NCBI GenBank assembly: GCA_002438845.1
Contig: DJRG01000050.1
Location: 1 to 18,836 of the forward strand
DNA: 18,836 nt
Origin: Bacteroidales bacterium UBA6366
GTDB taxonomy: Bacteria > Bacteroidota > Bacteroidia > Bacteroidales > UBA932
Direction: 5' to 3'
The translations under genes and the position numbers were made by a program. Shown piece after piece: positions 1-6,515 of this stretch. Numbering within the stretch: the first letter of the stretch is position 1; every line of letters begins with the position of its first letter. The notes under the pieces were generated by a model. It had not been told where the DNA came from. It saw only the letters and a program-made list of their open reading frames with translations, and made no database searches.

Positions 1-1059
1 CAGAATGTCAACAAGCCTGAAATGGAAGCCCGGCACGATGATGATCCTGGTGCCAACCTTGAGTTCGTCAAGTCCATTATTTTCCAAATAAGAGATAATG
101 GCATCCAATGACTCGTCCAATGAGTATGAATATTCCCGCTCGTACGGAGCCCACTGTCCGACATCCTCCGGTTTGCCTTTCTCGATGCAGCTGACACCGA
201 CATAGTACAAAGACTCCAAGGTACGGACGGAAGTCGTCCCTACCGCGATCAGTTTGCCTTTGTTGGATCGGATGCGCCTGAGAAGCCCAAGAGTCACAAC
301 AAACGGCTCCCTGTGCATGGGATGATCGGCAACATCCGAACTTTTGACAGGAAGGAAAGTGCCGGCCCCGACATGAAGGCAGACATTCTCGCAGTCAATA
401 CCTTTCGCAACAATCCCATCCAACACGGACTGAGTGAAATGAAGCCCGGCTGTAGGAGCCGCCACGGATCCACGAATATGCGCGTACAGAGTCTGATAGC
501 GCTCAGTGTCAATAGATTCCGTCTCACGGTTCAGATACGGAGGAATCGGAACCGTGCCGCACAATTCCAGAACACGGGAAAAAGGATTGCCATCCTGCCA
601 GAAAAACTCCACAATTCCTGTCTCACCGTTACGCTCCACCAAAGTGGCCTTCAGTCCCATAACGGAGACCAAAGGGTTGTTATCTGGATTATACATGGAA
701 AGAACGTCACTCTTCCAACGCTTGGCGTTTCCTATCACGCACTTCCATCGGCAGCGCTCCGTGGCGGCGAAAGCGGTGTTATATTCAGGAGGGTCGATTG
801 GCTCAAGGCAGAAAATCTCGATGTGCGCGCCGGTTTCCCGCTGAAAATGAAGCCTCGCAGGCACAACCTTGGTGTCATTGAATATCATAAGGGAGCCGGA
901 GGGAAGGAGTGGAGGAATATCCTTGAATATGTACTCGCTGACATTCCCGTCCTCGTAACGAAGAAGCTTGGACTCATCCCGCTCCGAAAGCGGGTATTTA
1001 GCTATCCTCTCGTCTGGGAGAGGGTAATTGTAATCCTCTATTTTTACAGAAGGTATCAT
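1..1059 (-). CDS. queA: QueA-like tRNA preQ1(34) S-adenosylmethionine ribosyltransferase-isomerase, 3' end off the left edge
   Basis: The enzyme transfers and isomerises the ribose of S-adenosylmethionine onto preQ1 at the tRNA wobble position, giving epoxyqueuosine, in the cytoplasm. I translated the 353 residues present. QueA landmarks in order: RIAKYPLSERDESKLL near residues 19-34, FNDTKVVPARL near 65, GTVPIPPYLNRE, SVAAPTAGLHF, HVGAGTFLPV and AVGTTSVRTLES, then PGFHFRLVDIL at the window edge. The last conserved block (the TNFHLP region) lies outside. The protein is longer than E. coli QueA (356 residues in all): it has extra residues after EIFCLEP (with WKCVIGNAKRWK) and after the TTSVRTLES block. 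The start is the ATG at 1059-1057, about 25 bases downstream of a good -7 box. Family assignment is firm; whether this long form makes queuosine or is a paralogue is not settled by sequence. Confidence 0.92.
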   Translation of the reverse strand, partial: MIPSVKIEDYNYPLPDERIAKYPLSERDESKLLRYEDGNVSEYIFKDIPPLLPSGSLMIFNDTKVVPARLHFQRETGAHIEIFCLEPIDPPEYNTAFAATERCRWKCVIGNAKRWKSDVLSMYNPDNNPLVSVMGLKATLVERNGETGIVEFFWQDGNPFSRVLELCGTVPIPPYLNRETESIDTERYQTLYAHIRGSVAAPTAGLHFTQSVLDGIVAKGIDCENVCLHVGAGTFLPVKSSDVADHPMHREPFVVTLGLLRRIRSNKGKLIAVGTTSVRTLESLYYVGVSCIEKGKPEDVGQWAPYEREYSYSLDESLDAIISYLENNGLDELKVGTRIIIVPGFHFRLVDIL

Positions 1060-1084
1060 CTCGTTGAGATTTAATAATTCAGTA

Positions 1085-1115
1085 CAAAGTTAGCCTAAGT
1101 ATAAGAAATATCAAA
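1085..1115 (-). promoter_or_regulatory. Bacteroidota-type promoter for queA
   Basis: On the minus strand TTTG (1115-1112) is followed after exactly 19 bases by TAACTTTG (1092-1085), matching the TTTG / TAnnTTTG consensus of Bacteroides primary promoters. Transcription would begin near 1080, leaving a leader of about 20 bases before the ATG at 1059. Confidence 0.7.
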
Positions 1116-1273
1116 TTCTCGAAGATGCATCTTGACTAAACATTTTAATATCCAAAATCCGTTTACACGTCTCAATTTATGGATAATATTTGTAAACTTT
1201 GGACCAATTTACACCCCTGGTTAAATATGTGTAATAAGAAAATATAATCAAGTCATGCATACTCACGCAAAGT

Positions 1274-1320
1274 AATGATTATTAGATAATTATTAGATAT
1301 CTAATAAATCATTGATTTAT
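1274..1320. repeat. Palindrome cluster with three copies of TTATTAGATA
   Basis: The decamer TTATTAGATA occurs at 1279-1288 and 1290-1299 as direct repeats 11 bases apart, and inverted at 1298-1307. Copies two and three form a perfect 18-base palindrome (1290-1307). Copy one can pair with copy three instead, giving a 15-base stem (1274-1288 with 1298-1313) with one bulged A. A second inverted repeat, ATAAATC-ATT-GATTTAT, overlaps at 1304-1320. The helical spacing and mutually exclusive pairings resemble a multi-site operator or a cruciform. Confidence 0.75.
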
Positions 1321-1491
1321 GTATAGGGTGTAAACTTCAGGCATTTCAACTCGATTTACAAAACATTAATAAAGAATATTACACATATTGCGCTAACAAT
1401 TAGTATTATATATATATTTATGTATATCTGTTTTGAACCAAGTTACATCTATCTTCTAATCCATTTCACTTTTGTAACATAATATTCCATG

Positions 1492-1522
1492 TTGATTTTT
1501 ACATCCATTTGTGTTATTTTTG
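1492..1522 (+). promoter_or_regulatory. Promoter for the XRE-family regulator
   Basis: TTGA (1492-1495), 19 bases, then TATTTTTG (1515-1522), which fits TAnnTTTG exactly and TTTG loosely. The start of transcription would be near 1527-1529, only about 13 bases before the ATG at 1542. This rules out the upstream ATG at 1509, which lies inside the promoter. Confidence 0.65.
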
Positions 1523-1525
1523 TAA

Positions 1526-1540
1526 ACAAATCACATTTGT
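1526..1540. promoter_or_regulatory. Operator-like inverted repeat at the start of the XRE gene
   Basis: ACAAAT-CAC-ATTTGT is a perfect inverted repeat with six-base arms, placed between the -7 box and the ATG at 1542. A second, overlapping repeat, TTTGT-AA-ACAAA, covers 1519-1530 and includes the end of the -7 box. A repressor dimer bound here would block transcription, so autoregulation by the adjacent XRE protein is the simplest reading. That is inference. Confidence 0.45.
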
Positions 1541-1541
1541 A

Positions 1542-1988
1542 ATGAACAACAGATTGCAACGATTTTTGGATGCCGAGAACATCACTCAGTCACAACTGGC
1601 AGAGAAGCTGGGGGTAGCCAAAGCCAGCATATCGCATATTCTCGCCGGCAGAAACAAACCTGGATTTGATTTCATTCAGAGCATGGCTCAGTGCTACCCG
1701 GATTTAAACCTGGATTGGCTGATAGCAGGCAAGGGGAAAATGTATAAAAGCCAGACAGCTTCCCAAGCCGTGCAACCGCCCGAGGAGCCGCTTATGTCCA
1801 CCAAGATCAAGACAAGCGGCCAATTATTCGATTCTCAAGAGCCAGATCTGTTCCCAGAAATAACGGAACAACCTGAACATCAACCCATAACAGAGCAGGT
1901 CTCCCATGCTGAATCCATGCCTGTTCCACCTAAAATCTCTAAGATTCTGGTTTTCTATGACAACGGGACGTTCAAAGAGATAGATTGA
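1542..1988 (+). CDS. XRE-family helix-turn-helix transcriptional regulator
   Basis: A 148-residue protein with an N-terminal Cro/CI-type helix-turn-helix: NNRLQRFLDAENIT, then QSQLAEKLGVAKASISHIL (about residues 16-34), followed by LNLDWLIAGKGKMYK (about 56-69). This LDWLL-type tail of the DNA-binding domain is typical of Bacteroidales regulators of this kind. Residues 75-130 are polar, rich in Pro, Glu and Gln, and probably disordered. The C-terminal end (KISKILVFYDNGTFKEI) is a short hydrophobic-aromatic segment that may be a dimerisation or effector-binding tail. There is no peptidase or sensor domain. The start is set by the promoter at 1492-1522. It is followed after about 100 bases by pyrD, which has its own promoter. 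The target is unknown; overlapping inverted repeats at its own start suggest autoregulation. Confidence 0.88.
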   Translation: MNNRLQRFLDAENITQSQLAEKLGVAKASISHILAGRNKPGFDFIQSMAQCYPDLNLDWLIAGKGKMYKSQTASQAVQPPEEPLMSTKIKTSGQLFDSQEPDLFPEITEQPEHQPITEQVSHAESMPVPPKISKILVFYDNGTFKEID

Positions 1989-2009
1989 CGGAACATTCGT
2001 GGAAAAACC

Positions 2010-2041
2010 TTTCTGAGTTCTGCTGATTTTGTCTAAATTTG
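2010..2041 (+). promoter_or_regulatory. Promoter for pyrD-cinA
   Basis: TAAATTTG (2034-2041) matches the TAnnTTTG box; TTTC (2010-2013) is a weaker -33 element at 20 bases spacing. The resulting leader of about 45 bases contains a small GGCG/CGCC stem (about 2060-2077) before the pyrD start. Confidence 0.55.
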
Positions 2042-2095
2042 TTGTCATAAAAACCTGTGGCGCGGAAATAACGCCGCACCCCTGGCAAAGCATCA

Positions 2096-3151
2096 ATGAA
2101 TATGTACAGACAGTTCATCAGGCCAATCTTATTCAAATTTCCGCCGGAAACGGCACATAATCTCACATTCAAGGGGCTCAAGTTTCTTCGGCATATTCCT
2201 TTGGCTGGAAGGCTATTGAAGTTGATCTACAGCCACAAGACTCCTTCGCTGTCAAAAAACGTATTTGGAATTGACTTCCCGTCTCCGGTCGGCCTTGCGG
2301 CCGGCTTGGACAAGAACGGAGAATTATACAACGAACTCTCGTGGTTCGGCTTCTCATTCATCGAGATCGGCTCTCTTACCCCGGAAGCCCAGCCTGGCAA
2401 TCCGAAACCGCGTCTGTTCCGGCTCCCGCAGGACAATGCCATCATCAATCGGATGGGAATCAATAACAAAGGGATACGGAACGCAATCCAGCATATTCAA
2501 AAAGACCCTCCGAGACCCATTCTGGCCGCAAGCATTGCCAAGAACAGCACAAGCGCATCTGACGCGGACACAATAGCCGACTACAAAAAGGCCTTCTCTT
2601 TCATGTACGACTTTGTGGACATGTTCACCATCAATGTCTCATGCCCAAATGTGCACGGATTGCAGAATCTTCAGGATGTCTCGTATCTGTCGGACATTCT
2701 TGATCCGCTGCTTGAGCTTAGGATATGCTACGACGTGTATAAGCCTGTTCTTGTCAAGGTCTCCCCTGACATTCTGGTCGAGGAACTGGACGAGATTCTG
2801 AAATACTGCATGCAGTCAGGAATCGACGGAATCGTGGCCGGGAACACCACCAGATCGCGCGAAGGACTGAAGACCAGCAAGTCAAGGATAGATAAAATCG
2901 GTAACGGAGGGCTTTCCGGCGCCCCTTTGTACGCCAAGAGCCTTGCCATGGTCAAACATATTAATCAGTTTACTTCGGGACGGCTGCCGGTGGTTGGAGT
3001 CGGTGGCATCATGTCTCCCGAGCAGGCCAAGGAGATGCTGGACGCCGGAGCAAGTCTGATAGAAATCTACACCGGGTTCATCTACGAAGGCCCTTCATTA
3101 GTGAAAAAAATCAATAAATATTTGGAATCAAACAGCCTGAAGAATAATTAA
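2096..3151 (+). CDS. pyrD: Dihydroorotate dehydrogenase, class 2 (quinone-dependent)
   Basis: Oxidises dihydroorotate to orotate with FMN and passes electrons to membrane quinone: the fourth step of de novo pyrimidine synthesis. The 351 residues are full length for class 2. The N-terminal extension (to about residue 45) is the part that contacts the membrane and quinone. FMN/substrate elements include GLAAGLDKNGE (67-77), GSLTPEAQPGNPKPRLFRL (92-110), NRMGINN (118-124), INVSCPN with the class 2 catalytic base Ser182, VKVSPD (Lys221), AGNTT (248-252) and VGVGGI. A second ATG at 2102 (MYRQFIRP) is an equally good start and agrees with the usual family N-terminus. cinA begins six bases after its stop, so the two are co-transcribed. 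Confidence 0.96.
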   Translation: MNMYRQFIRPILFKFPPETAHNLTFKGLKFLRHIPLAGRLLKLIYSHKTPSLSKNVFGIDFPSPVGLAAGLDKNGELYNELSWFGFSFIEIGSLTPEAQPGNPKPRLFRLPQDNAIINRMGINNKGIRNAIQHIQKDPPRPILAASIAKNSTSASDADTIADYKKAFSFMYDFVDMFTINVSCPNVHGLQNLQDVSYLSDILDPLLELRICYDVYKPVLVKVSPDILVEELDEILKYCMQSGIDGIVAGNTTRSREGLKTSKSRIDKIGNGGLSGAPLYAKSLAMVKHINQFTSGRLPVVGVGGIMSPEQAKEMLDAGASLIEIYTGFIYEGPSLVKKINKYLESNSLKNN

Positions 3152-3157
3152 AGGAAT

Positions 3158-4426
3158 ATGGCAAACGCATCGATCTGCACTATCGGCGACGAGATTCTGA
3201 TCGGCCAGATAGTGGACACAAATTCTTCACACATATCATGCGCTCTCGAGGAAATCGGAGTGAAAGTGACCAGAATGCTCTCTTTCGGAGATGACCATGA
3301 CGAGATTGTTAATAACTTAACGAATGAGCTTGCTCACAACGAGATAGTTATCACCACCGGAGGTCTTGGTCCAACCAAGGACGACATCACCAAAGCGGCT
3401 TTGGCCGAGATTTCAGGTAGCAAAGGCTATGTCACCAACGATGGGCAGCTGAAAATGGTCCACGAGATCCTTCACGCCAGAGGGCTTGACGTTCTGGACA
3501 TCAACAAGGCTCAGGCTCTCGTTCCTGATACCTGCGAAGTAATTGTAAATCATCTTGGTACCGCACCGGTTATGGTGTTCCGCTTTCCGGAGGCAAAGTT
3601 CGGTCACGCGGCTACTCTCTACGCTCTCCCCGGTGTCCCGTTCGAGGCCATCGGAGCGATTCCTGACGTAATAAAAGATGTGAAAGAGCACAACGAACTT
3701 ACTGACATATTCCATAAGTGTGTGATGGTCTTTGGCATGGCGGAGTCAGCCCTTTCCAAGGAAATCGAATCTTGGGAAGACAGCCTGCCGAAGGACATGC
3801 ACCTTGCCTACCTTCCTAATCCATTGACAGGGGTGCGACTGAGGCTATCCATCTACGGTGGTTCAAAAGAGGAAGAGGAAAGACGCATAGACGAGGCCTT
3901 CACGCGGCTGAAACCGATTCTGGGGGACAAGATATATTCATACAAGGATGACACATTGGAGAATGCCGTAGGATCATTGCTGCGTGGCACGGGAATGACC
4001 CTCAGCGCGGCGGAATCCTGCACAGGCGGCAAGATATCCTCATTGATCACCTCCGTTCCCGGGGCTTCTGAATATTACCTTGGCTCCGTCACTTCCTACG
4101 CCGTCGCGATTAAGGAAAAAGTACTTGGCGTGCCTGATGCTACTATTAATGAATATGGCGTGGTGAGCTCCGAAGTGGCCGCCGCCATGGCCGAAGGAGT
4201 CAGAAATTTGACCGGAAGCACCTACGCTGTCTCAACCACGGGGCTGGCCGGTCCCGGAGGTGATGAGCATAACCCGGTGGGCACTGTCTGGATCGGAATC
4301 GCTGGTCCGAACGGTACCAAAACAGTAAGAAAAGTCTATAAAAACGACAGAAAAAGGAACATCGAGAGATTTGCGGCCGCCGCACTCGATGAACTTAGGC
4401 TATTCATCCTCAACGATCGTAAGTAG
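3158..4426 (+). CDS. cinA: CinA family protein (MoCF domain plus nicotinamide-nucleotide amidase domain)
   Basis: A full-length two-domain CinA of 422 residues. The N-terminal molybdopterin-binding-like domain (about 1-170) carries CTIGDEILIGQIVDTNS, ITTGGLGPTKDD (65-76) and YALPGVPFEA (155-164); in characterised CinA proteins this part has ADP-ribose pyrophosphatase activity. The C-terminal PncC domain (about 262-422) carries LSAAESCTGG (282-291) and STTGLAGPGGD, which fit the amidase that deamidates nicotinamide mononucleotide to nicotinate mononucleotide in pyridine-nucleotide salvage. It lies six bases after pyrD in the same transcript and ends just before the hairpin at 4437. The link with pyrD is transcriptional; no direct metabolic link is evident. 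An AAAGGA sits two bases before the ATG, too close for a normal Shine-Dalgarno site. Confidence 0.95.
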   Translation: MANASICTIGDEILIGQIVDTNSSHISCALEEIGVKVTRMLSFGDDHDEIVNNLTNELAHNEIVITTGGLGPTKDDITKAALAEISGSKGYVTNDGQLKMVHEILHARGLDVLDINKAQALVPDTCEVIVNHLGTAPVMVFRFPEAKFGHAATLYALPGVPFEAIGAIPDVIKDVKEHNELTDIFHKCVMVFGMAESALSKEIESWEDSLPKDMHLAYLPNPLTGVRLRLSIYGGSKEEEERRIDEAFTRLKPILGDKIYSYKDDTLENAVGSLLRGTGMTLSAAESCTGGKISSLITSVPGASEYYLGSVTSYAVAIKEKVLGVPDATINEYGVVSSEVAAAMAEGVRNLTGSTYAVSTTGLAGPGGDEHNPVGTVWIGIAGPNGTKTVRKVYKNDRKRNIERFAAAALDELRLFILNDRK

Positions 4427-4436
4427 ATTTAAATTC

Positions 4437-4487
4437 AATAGCGGTAACAAAAATGTTTAGCATACAAACAATTTTGTTACCGCTATT
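4437..4487. terminator. Long hairpin between convergent cinA and dipeptidase genes
   Basis: AATAGCGGTAACAAAA (4437-4452) pairs perfectly over 16 bases with 4472-4487. Beyond an A/A mismatch, TGTTT (4454-4458) pairs with AAACA (4466-4470) round a seven-base loop. It lies 11 bases after the cinA stop and 19 bases after the dipeptidase stop, so it can serve both strands. It is AU-rich at the loop end and has no long U-tract, so it is a plausible rather than classical intrinsic terminator. Confidence 0.75.
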
Positions 4488-4505
4488 ATTCTTATCTCTT
4501 GACTG

Positions 4506-5588
4506 TTATTTGACAGCTAATTCGGTCACTTTCTCAAAAACTCTGAGGAAATTCCGGCCAGCTACCTTTTCAATCTGGTCTTCAGTATACCCCCTTCGAG
4601 ACATTTCATCGAAAATCACTCTGATTTTTGAGACGTTTTCAAGTCCAACAGGAGTAACCTCTATACCATCAAAGTCGGAACCTATTCCCACACTGTCTAT
4701 GCCAGCGACTTTCACGGCATGGTCAATGTGATCCACCACATCTTTATATGAAGGTCTCGGCAAAGCCGCCAACTCATCCTGTACAGCATTCCAAGCGGCG
4801 GCCTTTGCCGGGTTTAATGGATCGCTGATCCAATCCTGCTCCGTCCAACTCTTCGATTCCAAACCGGAATCCGACAAAGTCTTCGCGAACGCGTCCGACA
4901 GAAATACCGGGTAGAAATTGATCTGAATGACACCTCCATTGTCCGCAAGGGCCCGAAGCATCTCATCGGACATATTCCTTCTATGACTCGCCAACGTACG
5001 ACAGCAAGAATGAGTGGAAACGATTGGGGACTTGGAACATTTGAGCACGTCGTAGAATGTCTCATCCGATGCGTGGGCTATGTCTATGATCATTCCAAGA
5101 CGGTTCATCTCAGCGACCACTTCCCTGCCGAACGGGCTGAGTCCATGCCAGCGCCGTCCTTCTGCGGCAGAGTCAGCTATCTCATTATCCGCATTGTGCG
5201 TCAAGGTTACATAACGTACGCCAAGACGATGGAAAACACGAAGGAGGGAAAGGGATGTCTGAATCGGAGCACCATTCTCCATGCCGATGAATATCGAGAC
5301 CAGTCCCCTGGACTTGTTGCGAAGAGCCTCTTCCGGAGACATCGCAAGCGCGGCCAGATCCTGATTCGCTCCGACCTGGTCATAGATCCTTCCGATCATC
5401 TCCAAGGCATGGCGTGTGGATGCGTCTGGAGCCATGTCCGCCGAAGTGTACAAGGCGAAGAAAGAAGCGTCCACGCCACCGGCCTTAAGTTTCGGCAGAT
5501 CTACATGTCCTCTTTCATTGTCTATTCCGATGTCGCGCCCCCTCATCATCATCGTCGGGGTGTCGCAATGAGAATCCAAGACAAACAT
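4506..5588 (-). CDS. M19 (renal dipeptidase) family dipeptidase, cytoplasmic form
   Basis: A zinc-dependent dipeptidase of 360 residues that would hydrolyse dipeptides, possibly including peptides with a C-terminal D-residue as in other members. Binuclear metal ligands expected for the family are visible: His7 and Asp9 (DSHCDT), bridging Glu104 (GMENG), His172 (DIAHAS) and His193 (STHS), with the conserved Asp305 in GIGSDFDG. The protein begins almost directly with the first metal ligands (MFVLDSHCDT), so it has no signal peptide or lipobox and should act in the cytoplasm, unlike secreted M19 enzymes. Its ATG overlaps the stop of the upstream DUF2807 gene by one base (TAATG), which implies translational coupling. 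It is the last gene of the valS run. Substrate is not predictable from sequence. Confidence 0.93.
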   Translation of the reverse strand: MFVLDSHCDTPTMMMRGRDIGIDNERGHVDLPKLKAGGVDASFFALYTSADMAPDASTRHALEMIGRIYDQVGANQDLAALAMSPEEALRNKSRGLVSIFIGMENGAPIQTSLSLLRVFHRLGVRYVTLTHNADNEIADSAAEGRRWHGLSPFGREVVAEMNRLGMIIDIAHASDETFYDVLKCSKSPIVSTHSCCRTLASHRRNMSDEMLRALADNGGVIQINFYPVFLSDAFAKTLSDSGLESKSWTEQDWISDPLNPAKAAAWNAVQDELAALPRPSYKDVVDHIDHAVKVAGIDSVGIGSDFDGIEVTPVGLENVSKIRVIFDEMSRRGYTEDQIEKVAGRNFLRVFEKVTELAVK

Positions 5589-6493
5589 TACTGACGGGTT
5601 ACTGTCGCATTCTGAATCTTCACTATCTTGACAAGCGGATCTCCTGAGTAGCAGACACTTGCACCTTTTCCTAAATCAAGAGAAAGATTCTTGGCCGGAG
5701 TCACGGTCAGGCTCGCACCGTCAAGGGAGACATTGACATCATCAACGGACATCGTGACGGCATCAATCTTGGACGAACCACCTGTGCCAGAAACATTCAG
5801 GATGCTCGCCTTCCCGGCAAGTGAAAGTTTAGCGCTTCCTGCCGTGCAGACAGAAGTAGTCTCACATTGTCCGTTGATCGCAAGGTCTGCGGATCCGGAG
5901 TTGTTGACCTCAAGGGTCTTCGCTGAGAACTCAAGCACAACGCTGGCGCTCCCCTCGGCATTGACCGTGACCTTGTCCACCACCTTTACATTGATGGATG
6001 ACAACTTTGATTTCTTGCTGACAGAGAGCGATGCCGAGTTTGCGCTGACGTTCAGATTGGTTATGCTGGACGTCCCGGAAAGACTCAATTTGAAATCATT
6101 AGAGCTCAGACTACCGTCAGACGAAAAAGTACTATTATCATTCAATGTGACAGAGTTAAGCACCGGCACATAAACCGTGGCCTCAAGTACAGGTCCATCC
6201 GAGTTCTTACCCTTGAAAGACTTCTTGACTTCCTTCGGAACCGATTTCTCATCTATGCCGATGTACAGTGTCCCCGCTTTCACATAACATTGGATGTAAC
6301 TCTCAAGGGCATCGCTGACCTTGAACTTAGCGTTATACCCCGCCTTCTCTACCATTGTCACCTTAAATCCGTCAGAGACGGAGATGGCATCGAACTCTGA
6401 AAATTCATGCTCAACGGTCCGTGTCTGCGCAAACGAGAGGACGGAAATTGAAGCAAACATAAAAATCGTCGCCAACAAAGACTTGATATTCAT
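5588..6493 (-). CDS. Exported DUF2807 (putative adhesin head, GIN-type) protein
   Basis: A 301-residue protein with a clear Sec signal peptide (MNIKSLLATIFMFASISVLSFA, cleavage near residue 22) and no lipobox Cys. The mature part starts with VEHEFSEFDAISVSDGFKVTM, the usual opening of DUF2807 proteins, and continues as Ser/Asn/Val-rich short strands with a regular hydrophobic-polar alternation (for example LSLSGTSSITNLNVSANSA), as expected of a beta-helix or stacked beta-sheet fold. The function of the family is unknown; the adhesin label comes from fold similarity. It begins 22 bases after the ABC-F gene and ends on the dipeptidase start. It is probably periplasmic or surface-associated. There is no twin-arginine motif, so its position beside tatAC does not make it a Tat substrate. 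Confidence 0.88.
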   Translation of the reverse strand: MNIKSLLATIFMFASISVLSFAQTRTVEHEFSEFDAISVSDGFKVTMVEKAGYNAKFKVSDALESYIQCYVKAGTLYIGIDEKSVPKEVKKSFKGKNSDGPVLEATVYVPVLNSVTLNDNSTFSSDGSLSSNDFKLSLSGTSSITNLNVSANSASLSVSKKSKLSSINVKVVDKVTVNAEGSASVVLEFSAKTLEVNNSGSADLAINGQCETTSVCTAGSAKLSLAGKASILNVSGTGGSSKIDAVTMSVDDVNVSLDGASLTVTPAKNLSLDLGKGASVCYSGDPLVKIVKIQNATVTRQ

Positions 6494-6515
6494 AACATTT
6501 CTAATTAAAATATTC

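Larger units (their letters stand above)
1060..1541. other. Long AT-rich divergent intergenic region with clustered repeats
   Basis: This is the only stretch over 300 bases without a gene. I found no convincing small ORF, tRNA or GC-rich terminator in it. It contains the queA promoter at its left end and the XRE promoter at its right end. Between them are a cluster of palindromes (1274-1320), an inverted pair of the 12-mer ATTACACATATT (minus strand at 1224-1235, plus strand at 1378-1389), and four copies of TGTAAAC or its complement (1161, 1191, 1329, 1521). No perfect DnaA box (TTATNCACA) was found by eye. It is probably a regulatory region; an origin-like or structural role is conceivable but unsupported. 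Confidence 0.6.

Noticed and set aside
313..1074. Plus-strand open frame of 253 codons
   Set aside because: It lies antisense to queA, whose translation shows clear family motifs; the plus-strand product has no recognisable features.
1274..1320. CRISPR-like repeats
   Set aside because: Only three decamers with one-base spacing and one inverted; no spacers and no cas genes.
1509..1541. Upstream start (ATG at 1509) for the XRE gene
   Set aside because: It would place the coding region across the -7 box at 1515-1522, and the extra residues (MCYFCKQITFV) do not belong to the domain.
1060..1541. Replication origin
   Set aside because: AT-rich and repeat-rich, but I found no perfect DnaA box and no origin-linked genes; left only as a possibility to test.
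3150..3157. Shine-Dalgarno site AAAGGA before cinA (similar AGGAAT before maf at 13560)
   Set aside because: Spacing to the ATG is only two to three bases, too short for normal pairing, and other genes lack it.
4983..5594. Plus-strand open frame of 203 codons
   Set aside because: Antisense to the M19 dipeptidase, whose metal ligands are intact.
6427..6493. Twin-arginine signal on the DUF2807 protein because of the nearby tatAC
   Set aside because: The signal begins MNIKSLLA with no Arg pair; it is an ordinary Sec signal.
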